A stretch of DNA of 64,000 bases from Lumnitzera littorea (Eukaryota; Streptophyta; Magnoliopsida; Myrtales; Combretaceae): positions 35,882,989 to 35,946,988 of the forward strand of contig JAMXBB010000011.1 in the NCBI GenBank assembly GCA_024138015.1, given 5' to 3'. Below the pieces are notes generated by a model. That model saw only the letters and a list, made by a program, of their open reading frames with translations. It was not told the origin of the DNA and ran no database searches. The position numbers and the translations under genes were made by a program. Below, in pieces: positions 1 to 11,997 of this stretch (position 1 is its first letter; the number at the start of each line of letters is the position of its first letter).

Positions 1-1100
1 TAATGCTGATATTGGGGGTGATAATAGTGGTGTTGTTCACCATGGTCGACAATCCTAGGGTACCCTCAAAAGCAAGGAGGAGAGATTAGATGAAGTGGCC
101 AACCTCCTAGTTGATTTAACTAGAGTTGTTCATGCGATAGACTATCGACCTACTAAGGTCATGTAAAACACCCTATAAGTTGCTTTGACCTACAAGAGGT
201 CAAAACCTTACTCAATAAGCTCAAGGTGGAGGAGTAGGAGGACTAACATGACGAAGGATTGGCTTGGGAGATATGGATGATGTCAAAGAAGAAGTGTATG
301 AAGAAGAAGACAAGTGAGTTAGAGTATCCTAAGCTGTTAACTATGTGAAGCTTTAGATTTGGAGTTTCAGTAGTTCTAGGAGTGTAGATGATTATTTAGA
401 TTGGGAGGAGAAAGTTAAGCGAGTTTTTTATTATTATTAGTATGAGGACAAGAGAAGGTAAGAACTATTGCTGTTAAGTTCTCAAGATATGCTGCCATGT
501 GGTGGAAGAACTTTCATATCATAAGAAGACAAGATATAGAGAGGTCAATACTTAGCTTAAGATAAAGAGGATACTTAGAAATAGGTTTATGTCGGATATT
601 TACTTACAAGATGCTTTTGCTTAACTACAAAGCTGAGACAAGGAGGTTGAACTGTTGACGAGTATGTTCAGGAGTTTCACATACTCATGATTCACTATGA
701 AGTAGAAGAGCCGTCAGCCCGAACAGTGTCTAGATTCTTCAATGGATTAAGAAGTGATATCTGAGACATTGTGGAACTTCAGTAATTCACCACGTGAGGC
801 TATAAGGATAGCCCAACAAGTGGAGAGATAGAGAAGAAGCTGAGTGCCAACCCAACTACCATCGAGCCAACTTGGTTAGTCAAGCCAACTTGTTTAAGGA
901 AGCTACTAAGCTTAACCAAGTATCGAGTAGACTAGATGAACTGATGTTAGGATTGAACAAAAGAGATAACCTACTAGTGACGTGTCAACTCGTACATATG
1001 AGAAAGGGCAAAGATTCAGAAGGAAAACTAGCTAGATCAAATGCATTAAGTGCTAAGGGTTTGGATACATGGTTGCTCAGTATCTAAACCAAAGGACTAT
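1..1100 (+). pseudogene. gag pseudogene of element 1
   Basis: Gag would form the particle that packages the retroelement RNA. Readable stretches around 400-840 match the Ty3/gypsy gag core: a segment with WWK near 500, then a run of acidic and aromatic residues ending in a VEELQ-like motif near 775-800. The reading moves between all three frames and is cut by TAG, TAA and TGA codons. The zinc-knuckle region near 1000-1080 has lost most of its cysteines. The homologous region of element 2 (6084-7190) aligns along its whole length and supports the call. No start codon is in the window. Confidence 0.75.
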
Positions 1101-4100
1101 GATAATTAAAGGAGATGTCTCAAAGATCGAAGTAGATAATACAAATGAGAAACCTAAGGAGGAGAAAGAAGTAGGAGATGAGGTTGGTGTTAATGTCAAC
1201 CTAATTAAGGAAGATGTTTTTGCAAAGGACTTAGATAAGTTGATCCTAGTTATCCGACGTACAATGAGTTTGGAACCCTCATACAAGGAGGACCAAAGAG
1301 AGAATTTATTCCACATTACGTATAAAGTGAATGATTAGGTATGTGCACTTATAGTGGATAGTAGGAGTTGTACCAATATAACATCTACCAACCTAATCAA
1401 GAAGCTAAAGTTGTCGACTATCACATAACCAAAGCCATACAAGTTGTACTAGCTAAATGAGAAAGGAGCATTACATGTTACATGGCAAATATTGCTACTG
1501 ATCTCTGTTAGGAATTATTCTAACAAAATTCTTTGTAACATGTTGCCTACGTATGCACTACATGTGCTATTGGGTCAACCTTGGCTTTATGATTGAAGAG
1601 TTATCCATGATGGATATAGGAACCCATATGTGCTTAAGAAAGATAGGAGGAAGATTACGTTGAACCCCAGTTCACTAAGTTAAGTTAGCAATTTATAAGC
1701 TAAACTTGCTCGCGAATCAAAGAAAGCTTTGGTGATGGGTAGAGTCAAACTCTGAAATGCTATTAAGGCCGATACGCTAACCTTCCTATTAATTAGGCAA
1801 TTATTAGAGTTTAAGGAGCGAATTAAGCTACTCCTTGAGGTAAGAGGGCTATTGGATGAATATGTCGACCTATTTCTTGAACAGTTGTTCAAGGCATTAC
1901 CTCCTGCTCAAGGCATAGAACATTGCATTGACTTAATACTCGGTGCTACCTTGCTGAACAAGCCAGCTTATCAGATGAATCCCAAGTAAGCTTCTAAGAT
2001 TTAACAACAAGTCAATGAAATTTTAGAAAAGGGTTATGTAAGGGAAAGTCTCAGCCCTTACGCTGCGCTAGCATTCCTTATGTGGAAGAGGGATGGTACT
2101 TAGCGAATGTACATTGATAGCCAAGCTGTAAACAAAATTACAATTAAGTACTAATACCCTATCCCTAGATTGGATGAAATGTTAGATGAACCAAGCGGAG
2201 CTAAGGTCTTTAGCAAGATTGATCTAAAGTTTAGCTACCATCAGATTTGGATGAGATCGAGGAGATGAGCGGAAAACTACATTCAAGACTCGACATGAAC
2301 TTTACGAGTGGACAGTCATGCCTTTTGGCTTATTAAATGCCCCGAGCACTTTCATGCGATTAATGAACCATGTATTGAGGATTCTAATAGGGAAGTATAT
2401 CTTGGTGTACTATGATGATATCCTTGTGTATAGTATCGACCTTCAGAATTACTACGAATACCTCTATGCCGAACTTGATGTACTCCGAGCTGAAAAGCTT
2501 TTTGATAATCTAAAGAAGTGTTGTTTCTGGCAAGAGGAAGTAGCATTTCTAGGTTATGTAATGGGTAAAGGTAGCTTACAAGTGGATGAAGAGAAGGTTC
2601 GAGCTATTGTTAAGTAGCCAACCCTAACTACTTTTATCGAGGTAAGAAGTTTCCACAAACTAGCATCCTTTTATCAAAGGTTCATTAGAAATTTCAATAC
2701 CATTGTCACACCCTTTATCGAGCTGATGAAGAGGAATGTTGAATTTAAGTAAGGAGAAAGAGATGAAAGAGGTTTTGATGAAGCAAGACAAGGTTGACTT
2801 CTACCCCTATATTAACCTGACTCGACTTTGAAAAGATTTTCAAGTTAGAATGCGATGTGTCAAGCATTGGTATAGGTGTTGTCTTAATACAAGTAAGTTG
2901 ACTAATTGCCTACTACAACAAGAAGCTTTGAAGACCTTAACTAAAATACTTCGTATATGACAAAGAGCTCCTGGCCTTTATTCGAGAACTCTAAGTGTGG
3001 TAACACTATTTATTATTGAGAGAGTTTGTCATCTATACTGATCATGAGTCTTTGAGGTACTTTTGAAGTTAAACCAAACTATTGAAGCGACAAGCAAAGT
3101 AGGTTGAGTTCTTTGAAGAATTCAACTTTATGATAAAGTATAAACAAGGTAAGAACAACGCCGTTACCGATGCGTTGTTAAGGAGACACATGTTCCTGAT
3201 TGAGCTATAGACTAAGTTATTGGGGTTTATGAGCATAAAAGAACAGTATCTTAAGGATCCACACTTTAGACCTATACTTGGGCATTGTGCTGAAGGAAGA
3301 ATAGTAGATGAGTACCATGTAGAAGATGGTTGCCAGTTCTAAGGTAGAAAGTTATATATACCAACCTGTTCCTTAAGAGAGTTGCTCTTAGAGAAACCTA
3401 TAGTGGAGGACTCTTTGATCATTTTGGAGAGAAAAGAATATATGAGCTATTGAGTAGATGGTTCTTTTAGCTAAGAATGAGTCGAGATGTACATCAAATT
3501 GTTGAAAGCTGTACAACTTGTAAGATGGCTAAATGCCAACTTGAACAAGGGCAAGCAATGCTTCTACCTATCCTGACCTTACCCTGGGCTAAGTTAAGCA
3601 TGGACTTTGTTCTCAAATTACTAAGAACTGCACGAAGCAAAGATTCTGTGATGGTCATTGTGAATAGATTTAGTAAAATAGCGCACTTTGTGCCCTACTT
3701 TAAGATTAAGCATGCTTTGGTTATTGCTTTTCTCTTTTTGCAAGAAATTATTCAGTTGCACAGCGTATCAAGAGTGTAGTCTTAGATAGAGATCTGAAGT
3801 TTTTGAGCCATTTTTGGAGGACTCCATGGCATTAAATGGGGACTAAATTACTATTTAGCACTTCTTATCATCCCCAAACCTATGGCCAAACAGAGATAAT
3901 TAGTCATACTTTGGGATCACTACTCCGAGCTACAGTAGGGAAGAACTTAACCGATTGGGATATTTATTTGCCTGTAGTAGAGTTCTCTTACAACCGTACA
4001 AGACTAACACAACCAAACTAAGCCCCTTTGAAGTTGTCTATGGCTTTAATCCTGAATCTCAATCATACCCCTGAGCCCATGTCCAAACAAGAAGATCTTG

Positions 4101-4440
4101 ATGCTAGAGCTCGAGCGCAGTCCCTACAACACATTATTCAACAAATTGACTAAGCTATTCAAAAAATGTGAGGAAAAGTTAAGGGAAGAAATTTAACACA
4201 GTTTCAGCCTAGAGACTTAGTATGGCTACACTTGAGTAATGAGAGATTCCTAAGCAAGAGAAAGAACAAGTTATTCGCCTGAGTTGAAGGCCCTTTCAAA
4301 ATCCTCTCGAAGATTAACACCAACGCTTATAAATTAGAGCTATCTGAAGATTATGGGGTCTTTGACACCTTTAACATTGCCAACCTCAGTCCCTATCACC
4401 CTAATAGAGAATTGAATGATGACTAACTGGATTTGATCCC
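1101..4440 (+). pseudogene. pol pseudogene of element 1 (protease, RT, RNase H, integrase)
   Basis: This region encoded the polyprotein that copies and inserts the element. In order: a protease-like DSRSC stretch near 1345-1370 (the active DSG is altered); reverse transcriptase from about 1940 to 2640 with a readable YDDILVY catalytic box near 2410; RNase H from about 2800 to 3200, with a TDHES motif near 3038; integrase from about 3300 to 4030, including CTTCK of the zinc finger near 3510 and the HPQT motif near 3870; and a GPY/F tail (GPFKIL near 4290) ending in NLSPYH near 4385. At least ten in-frame stops and several frameshifts are present. At 3001-3003 a TAA replaces the CAA kept by element 2 at 9107-9109. 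Confidence 0.85.
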
Positions 4441-4802
4441 AAATCCAAAACAACTAAGAGGGAATAATAGAAATCTGACTATTAGACCCCTCACCCATAG
4501 TTGAGCTTGAGGCTTAGATGGACTAACCAGATGGATCTTCCTACTTCAGCTGACTCTTATCGAGGCCAATCTGAACCTTGTTATCGATTGACCCCTTATG
4601 TCATGTCGAGTAACTACACATCTCTTAAAAGTCATGTGTTGACTAAACAGAAGCTCTATTGACAACTTGACCCCTCACACAAGTTTGCTCGGCCATAATC
4701 GAGCCAATCCCTAACTCAGCAACATTGGTGCTAAGAAGCAGAGAGTTCTAACACATATCCATTACCATTCCTTCTCAAATGTAGGATAGGTATAAGCAGC
4801 TT
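4441..4802 (+). other. spacer between pol and LTR of element 1
   Basis: A 360-base non-coding stretch follows the integrase tail. A purine-rich run near 4453-4467 is a candidate remnant of a polypurine tract. The matching place in element 2 (11461-11471) has a GGAGGGGAA tract directly next to the LTR, so about 330 bases here have no counterpart there. No coding signal was seen. Confidence 0.6.
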
Positions 4803-5668
4803 TGATAAAAATCAAGCTATAGGTCCTCTTACACGAGCTCAAGTATAAGGATTCACGAGCTTAATAAGGCGCATTCTCCTTTCCTGATCTATGCCTTAGG
4901 AATCTGAGTTGTTTTTGAACACTAACTTATTACCATTTTCGAGCCGAGCTCCCTTATGCTTATCAATGATCTCTAGATGCTAACTTGAGGAATGCTCAGA
5001 AAGCAACTCAGCTCTCTTACTCATCAACTCAGCCGGCCTTGTTCCAAGTTACCCAAACAATGTTCGAGTTGAGCCCACCAAAGAAGAACTTGCAGGCTAG
5101 CTTGGCATCAACTAGAATTTTTGTACGCCAGTGTCTATTTCCGCTTGCAACCTACCAATATCTGCAGCCATGTGTCCAAGCCTCCTACATAGTGGAATTT
5201 GCTACATGAATCACTTATTTTCTAATTTCTCTTTTATATCCTCTTACATTCCTTATACTTTACCACTTTTAGACAATGCCCTTTTTGTTTTTTCCACTTT
5301 TAGCAAAGGATGCCTAATATTTTCAAGTATAAATACCCATTTCTATGTAGCCACAAGATCATCACCTGTTGAATCATTAACTATACAGAATCTTCTTTCT
5401 TCTTGTGAGCTATTTCTGCTTGCTTGTCTAATTTTTATCCTAACCCTTAAGTAAGGCTAGGTGTCAAATGACCTAATTGAACTAACTCATATGTCATATT
5501 GAGTTAGTTCATGAGTCGATGAAGTTCCTTAATGCATCATATCCTTTGATTCATTCATGGGTTTTTGCTTGTTCTTCATGCATTCCATCCTTCTTTTCGA
5601 GCTTTCCGTAAGCTTGGACCTATCCCCTTAGTATGGTTGTCCTCGTTTGCTCTTGGTATAGCATATCA
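4803..5668 (+). repeat. LTR shared by elements 1 and 2 (3' LTR of 1, 5' LTR of 2)
   Basis: The LTR starts TGATAAAAATCAAG at 4803 and ends GCATATCA at 5668 (866 bases), with TG and CA termini. It is followed within two bases by a primer-binding site. A TATAAATA box at 5328-5335 is the likely promoter of element 2. The copy at the other end of element 2 is split into 11472-11619 and 33209-33920. The first 148 bases match 11472-11619 with no net length change, and the rest matches 33209-33920. Most differences between the copies look like transitions. Confidence 0.88.
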
Positions 5669-5684
5669 TCTTAGTATCAGAGTG
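5669..5684 (+). other. primer-binding site of element 2 (initiator Met tRNA type)
   Basis: The sequence TTAGTATCAGAG at 5671-5682 is two changes from TGGTATCAGAGC, the complement of the plant initiator methionine tRNA 3' end used by many plant retrotransposons to start reverse transcription. Its place directly after the LTR end fixes the LTR boundary. Confidence 0.75.
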
Positions 5685-6083
5685 AAGGTTTACGTTGAGT
5701 AAGTTACTATCATGTTGTGTTACGACATCATTGCGTGACTACTATTTGTGTTTAAAGTGTGTTATGTAGTGAAGTGGCCATTGAGGTTATGTTCGAATTA
5801 GTTGTGAAAGTTTGAGTAACTAATAGGAGTGGTGGTTTTGTTCCATTGTAGTAGCTGTTGTGTAATACTTTGTTTTAGTTTATTTCGAGCCATGGAATAT
5901 AGAGCAAGTAGTAACTGGATATTTTTGCATTAGGTCTAATGAAGTTAGCAATGTTGAGAATTTTTAAGTTAAGGCATAGTTGAATTGTGGGTTTGGTTTT
6001 TGTGTAGCCAGTAGGTTAATAGATTGGGAGTGGTTATGTGTTATTTTTTGGATAGTACTAGTATTACTCATTGTTGAGAACAC
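5685..6083 (+). other. leader region of element 2
   Basis: About 400 bases of T- and G-rich sequence lie between the primer-binding site and the gag start codon. No ORF of note was seen. This is the expected untranslated and packaging leader of a gypsy element. Confidence 0.6.
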
Positions 6084-7190
6084 ATGACTAGGTAAACAAT
6101 AACTGATTCAAGTGTTAATGTTGACATTGGGGATGATAATAGTGGTGCTGTTCATCAAGGTCGACAAAATACTAATAAAAGCTTTAATGAATAACTTGAT
6201 GAAATGGCTAACTTGATCGCAAACTTGACCTTGGATGTCTGTGCATTAGCCTCTTGACCTATTAAGGTCATTCAAAATACTCCTTAAGAAACTCTTGAAG
6301 TTAAAGGAGTTCCCCAAGTTGCTCAACCTATGCGAGGATAACTCCCAGCTCGACAAGACCAAGGTAGAGGAGTAGTAGGATGTATATGAAGAAGAATCGA
6401 TCTGAGTGAAGTAGATGAGGAGGAAAGAGATGAGTATTATGAAGTAGAGGATAGAGCTCATGCACCACGAACCATTGACTATATAAAACTCCAAGTTCTA
6501 TGCTTCAATGACTCTAGAAATGCCAATGATTATTAGGACTAGGAAGAAAAAGTAGAGCGAGTTTTTGAATACTATTAGTACGAAGACTATGATAAGGTTT
6601 GAGATGCTGTTATAGAATTCTCAAGTCATGCTGTGATGTGGTGGAGAAACTATTAGGCTATGAGAAGATGAGATGGATATAGAGAGGTTAGTACTTGGCT
6701 AGAAATGTAGCCGGTCCTTAGAGCCAGATTAGTGCTAAACACTTACTTGCATGATACTTTTGCTCAACTCCAAGAACTGAGGTAAGGAAATCGCACTATC
6801 GATCAATACAAGTGAGAGTTTTAGGTACTTATGATCAAATGTGAGGTCAATGAACCTTCATCTTGAATAGTATCTAAATTCTTAACTAGGTTAAGGACAT
6901 ATATCAGGGATGTAGTGGAGCTACAACAGTTTGTCACTCTAGATGAAGCTATAAGGTTTGCTTAGCATATAGAGGGAAAAAGGAGGGATAAGTCGACCTT
7001 CCTAAGGTGGTAGTAGACCTCAATATAATACTAAGCCTAGTAAGAGGATTAAGATGATGACTAAATAGAAGAACTGTATTACTAACCAAGAAGTGCTGAG
7101 GAGAACTTATGAGAAAGTGCAAGGATCAGGATGGAAGATGTGCCAAATCAAATGTTTAAGTGTTAAGGTTTTAGTCATATGGTTGCCCAA
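6084..7190 (+). pseudogene. gag pseudogene of element 2
   Basis: The ATG at 6084 is the first methionine codon in the gag frame and aligns with element 1 from 6116 onward. The first codons read MTR and then a stop, so the frame is dead almost at once. The capsid core is recognisable around 6560-6970, including an MWW triplet near 6636. The CCHC knuckle near 7110-7180 is damaged: a GHMVAQSPN-like stretch at about 7170 remains of a GHxxxxCPN motif. Stops and frame changes occur throughout. Confidence 0.8.
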
Positions 7191-10100
7191 TCCCCCAATC
7201 GACGTACTATAGTCATCAAAGGGGAATTCCCGAACATTAAAGTAGACCAAACCGACAAAGAGCCTGAAGAGAAGATTGGTTTGGAGGAGGAAGTCAAGGT
7301 ATGTAACAAAGAGCTTGTAGAGGAAAATGTATACGTTAATGACTTGGAAAAGCTAACTTTAGTTGTTCGAAGAGTAATGAGTATTGAACCAACTGTCGAG
7401 GAAGAGCAACGAAAAAATTATTTCATATGCAAGGTAAACGAATAGGTGTATATACTCATTGTTGATAGTGGGAGATGCACTAATATGGTATCTATCGACT
7501 TGGTTCGAAAATACAAGTTGTCAACTTTATTACATCCAAGACCACACAAGTTGCATTGGCTAAATGAGAAAAGAGCACTACATGTCACTCAACAAGTACT
7601 GCTACTAATCTCAATTGGGGACTATTCTAATGAGACTCTCTATGATGTATTGCCCATGTGTGCATCCTATGTGTTGTTAATGTGTTGTTAGGTTGACCTT
7701 AGCTATTTGATCACAGGATCATTCGCGATGGGTTCAAAAATACATATACCTTTGAGAAGGATGGGAAGAAGATCACCTAAAACCCCATGACACCAAGTCA
7801 AGTGAGCAAATTACAGGCTAAGTTAGCTTATAGATCAAAGAAGACATTAGTTCTAAGTCGATCCAAGCTCCAAGAAGCCATTAAATTTGATGTGTCGACC
7901 TTTTTGTTAAGAAGAAGGCTATTGGAATTAAAGGAGTAAACTATGCTACCTAGAGAGGTTAAGGAACTGTTGAATGAGTATGCTGATCTATTTTCTAAGT
8001 AGTTGCTTGAAGGATTACCCCATTTCCAAAGAATTGAGCACTGTATTGACTTGATACCTAGTGCCACCTTACCAAACAAACCTGCTTATCAAATGAATCT
8101 CGAGCAAGCTATTGTGCTCCAAAGGCAAGTCAACGGGCTATTGGAGAAAGGATTTGTAAGAGAGATTCTTAACCCTTATGTTGTGCCAGTGTTGCTTGTA
8201 TCGAAGAAGTATGGTATTTAGCATATATGTGCAGATAGCAGAGCTATGAACAAGATCACAATTAGGTATAAGTACCCCATTCCAAGACTAGATGATATGC
8301 TAAATGGGCTGAATGGTGCTAGAATTTTCAATAAGATCGACTTGAATTCTGGTTATCATCAGATTCGCATGAGGTAAGGAGATAAATGGAAAAATACATT
8401 TAAGGCTTGACGTGGTCTATATGAATAGATGGTGATGACCTCTAGCTTATCAAATGCCCCGAGCACTTTCATGAGATTGATAAATCATGTGCTGTGAGAT
8501 CTGATCAAAAAATTTGTTATAGTTTGCTTTGATGACATCTTCGTGTACAGTATCAACTTGTCGAGTCATTCTAACTACCTCTAAGCTATGTTTGACATAC
8601 TTTGAACTAAAAGGCTTTTTGGTAATCTAAAGAAGTGTTGTTTCTATAAGGAAGAAGTGGTCTTCCTTAGATATGTTGCAAGTTGAGGAGGCTTAAATAT
8701 TGATACTAAGAAGATCTACGCTATTGTTGAATAGCCAACCCCAACCACTTGTGTTGAAGTAAGAAGCTTCCATGGATTAGCTTCCTTTTACCATCACTTT
8801 ATTAAAAATGTCAATACGATTTTTGCAACCCTCACCGAGCTAGTGAAGAAGAATGTCAAGTTCAAATGGAGAGAAAGAGAAGAAATGAGCTTTGCTAAGG
8901 TGAAGGAGAGGTTAACTTATGCGCTCATGTTGGCTTTGCTTGATTTCGAGAAGGTGTTTGAGCTAAAATGTGATGCATCAAGTGTTATATTGATAAAAGA
9001 AGGCAAACTTGTTACATATTGTAATGAGAAGTTAAGAAAACCACAATTGAATTACTTTATATATGACAAAGAACTCTTTATACATATCCGGGCTCTTCAA
9101 GTGTGGCAACATTACCTTTTGTTAAGGGAATTTGTCATTTACACTGATCATGAGTCATTGAAGTGCCTACAAGTCAAACAAAACTTTCTAAGAGACATGT
9201 TTGATGGATAGAATTTTTAGAGGGATTCAACTTTGTAGGCAAGTACAAGCAAGGTAAGACCTATGAGATTGTTGATGCCCCATCAAGAAAGCATATTCTT
9301 CTTACTAGGTTGCAAACTCGACTTTTAGGAATTGTGAGTATCAAGGAGCAATATCCTTAAGACCTTTATTTAGGTCCCATATTTGGATACTATGGAGAAG
9401 GAAGAACAGTGGACGAGTACCATGTAGAGGACGGATATCTATTCCGAGGTAGCAAGTTGTGTATGTGACTTGTTCTCTAAAGGAATTGCTAGTAAGGGAA
9501 GCTTATTCTAGTAAACTTTTTAGACATTTTGGAAGGACATAAGAACTACTGAATGCAAGGTTCTTTTGGCTTAAGATGAGGTGCGATGTACATTGTGTGG
9601 TTGAGAGTTCTACAATCTATAGAAGGGCAAAAAGCAAAGCTAAGTAAGGAAAAGCTATGCCTTTGCCCATCCCGACCAACCGTAGGTTGATTTGAGCATG
9701 GACTTTGTCCTTGGTTTACACAGAATTGCTCAAAGCAAAGAATTAGTAATAGTTATCATGGACAGATTTGGCAAGATGACACACTTTGTGCCCTGTACAA
9801 AGATTAATGATGCTTCGACTATTGCTTTTCTCTTTTTATAGGAGATCATTTGTTAATACAGCATACTGAGGAGCATAGTGTTAGATTGGGACACAAAGTT
9901 CTTAAGTTACTTCTATAGAACTCTCTAACGTTGAATGGGAACTAAACTACTTTTTAGCACTTTGTGTCATCCCTAAACCGATGGGTAGACAGAGATTGTC
10001 AACTGCACTTTGGGCTCATTACTCTAAGCTATGGGAAAGAACTTAAGTGATTAGGAAAGAACGGAGACTAGGATATATGTTTGTTTATGGTAGAATTTGC

Positions 10101-11460
10101 TTACAACAAGATAGTGTAAGAGACATACTACATATGAGGTTGTCTATAGCTTCAATCCCTTACTTCCCCTTCATCACACCCCAATGCCATCGTTCGATCA
10201 AGAAGATTAGGAAGCAAGAACTAAGGCTCGATCCTTCTGACAATCTACCAAAAAGTTACCTAGCAAATCAATTATGCCTTTAAGAAGATGGAGAAGAAAG
10301 GAAGAGGAAGAAAGGTGAAGCAATTTTAGCTTGTTGACCTAGTATATTTACATGATGGGCTTCGGGGTACCGACCCAACCTGACTACCAAGGCTGAGCTC
10401 ATCTACTTGCTGATTCATTCTGCCTGCTGAGCCGAATGACTTATTTCTCATAAATAGAGTGCCGAGAAGCAAAAGGCTAAGACAAAAACCGATCCTCACC
10501 CATGCCTGACCAATTACTTACTTGGCATTATGCTTGTCGATAGGTTGAGATATCACGTTTCCGAGAGTTGGATTCACTTAGCCAAGGTCTATCATTGACT
10601 TAGTAGCTGAGAGATCACATTACCGAAGGTTAGATCTACTCAACATATCCTAGAGAAACTATTGCTGACTGACTTCAAAACTTTGCAATTATCGGCTGAC
10701 TTCTTTGATGTCTCGGCTAAGCACTATGAGACTACCTCCAAGGCATATACCTAATGAACACATGCCGACTTCTCCTTGTAAAACTCACAATTTTATATTT
10801 TTGTACATGTTTGTCTTTATTTTATTTATAGGCCCAATTCTTTAGGGTTTAAGGCCTTAGACATATTATTTACAGTTTTGCCACTAGGGTCTGTAACGTA
10901 CTATAAATAGCAACTTTTGTAACAATGCAAATATAGATAGAAGATTAATGAAAAACCCTTTTTGAGTCTTTTCTCTCGAAAAGCTCTCTCTCCCTTACCA
11001 ACTCTTATCAATCCCTTTAGTAAGGATTGTAGCGGGCAACCCTATCACTCAGACTAATACATCACATTTAGCGAGTCTTGGGTTTATATAGAATCTAGTT
11101 GGTGCATCATATCCAGTTAGGTGGCTTACAGATTCACTAAAACCCTCACCAAACCTACTTTATCTTTCATTCCTTCGGCAAGATCAGACCTACCCCGATG
11201 ACCAGCCTTATCTACCCTTGGCCCGATCTATATCATTACACCTAAGCAAACAAAGGTTTACAAGCTAGAGGAAGAAAAAATTCTCTACTCAAGTTAAAGG
11301 ACCCTTTAAGATAATCTAAAAGATCAACAATAATGCTTATTTAGTGAACTACTTAAAGACTTTAGAGTATCTGATGTATTCAACATTGCTCATCTTAGCC
11401 CCTACTAACGACAAAGGGCAATAGTAAGACTAACCAGAGTTGATACCAAATCCAAATCAA
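7191..11460 (+). pseudogene. pol pseudogene of element 2, interrupted by a solo LTR
   Basis: The protease region reads IVDSGRCTNMVS near 7452-7490, keeping the aspartic DSG triad. The reverse transcriptase spans about 8040-8740, with NKITIRYKYPIPRLDDM near 8250-8300 and the active box FDDIFVYS near 8528. RNase H is the best kept part: 122 codons are open at 8843-9211, with FELKCDASS and TDHESLK. Integrase starts near 9400 and runs to 10347. A solo LTR occupies 10353-11235, and the integrase tail resumes at 11241 with GPFKII near 11302. Stops often replace Trp, Gln or Arg codons of the family. Confidence 0.86.
10353..11235 (+). mobile_element. solo LTR (883 bases) with TTACA target duplication
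   Basis: This block begins TGATGGGCTTCGG and ends ATCTATATCA, and is flanked by identical five-base repeats TTACA at 10348-10352 and 11236-11240. The integrase tail of element 2 continues directly across it, which shows a clean insertion. A TATAAATA box lies at 10912-10919 and there is no internal coding region. It is therefore a solo LTR left by recombination between the two LTRs of a lost element. Terminal pattern and promoter suggest a gypsy-type LTR; the family is unknown. Confidence 0.85.
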
Positions 11461-11471
11461 CCGGAGGGGAA

Positions 11472-11619
11472 TGATATGAATCAAGATATAGGTCCTCTTA
11501 CTTGAGCTTGGGCATAAGGACTCAAGAGCTTACTATAGTGCATTCACCTTTCCCAACCTACGTTAAAAGAATTCGAGCTATTTCTAAACACCAACCTGCT
11601 ACCATTTTATAGTTGAGCT
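11472..11619 (+). repeat. 3' LTR of element 2, left piece
   Basis: The first 148 bases of the 3' LTR, starting TGATATGAATCAAG and matching 4803-4950 base for base in length. A GGAGGGGAA polypurine tract (11463-11471) lies directly upstream. The piece ends with GAGCT at 11615-11619, the left copy of the target duplication made by the inserted 11620-33203 block. Confidence 0.88.
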
Positions 11620-11820
11620 TGTAAACCCTGTAAATCTAGCTTTCTAAGTATAGAATCAAACCCCTAAACTATAGATGATTTCCTGAAGTCAATAGAGCCA
11701 GTGAGATTTAAAATCGATTAAAACCTCAATTCAAAACCTAAAGTGAATATGAAAAACTCTATATTATCAATTGAACCTCTAATCACATACGAAGACCTTA
11801 AAACCTTAAATATCTAAAAA

Positions 11821-11959
11821 TGTCATAATCGATTTTTTAATTTTTGGAAACTTTAAAATGGTCCTAATTTGGAAAGAGGTTTATTTATTTTCATTGATTT
11901 TTAGAAAATCAATTTTTCTAAGTGACAAAAAGAAATAATAATCTTTTTATTTACTTTTT

Positions 11960-11997
<38 letters not shown>

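Larger units (their letters stand above)
1..5668 (+). mobile_element. Ty3/gypsy LTR retrotransposon (element 1), 5' truncated by window edge, decayed
   Basis: A retroelement reading on the + strand with domains in the Ty3/gypsy order gag, protease, reverse transcriptase, RNase H, integrase, and then an LTR. Position 1 corresponds to 6116 of the next element, so about 450 bases of leader plus the 5' LTR lie outside the window. It shares its 3' LTR (4803-5668) with element 2, so the two form a tandem LTR-internal-LTR-internal-LTR array. The integrase tail motif and an initiator-Met tRNA primer site suit a chromovirus-like lineage, but I could not assign the clade firmly. All frames are broken, so it cannot encode its own proteins. 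Confidence 0.9.

Noticed and set aside
11821..11822. TG at 11821 as the true end of the Ogre/Tat-like LTR
   Set aside because: Flanking bases do not form a duplication and 440 bases of the partner LTR are missing, so a deletion is more likely.
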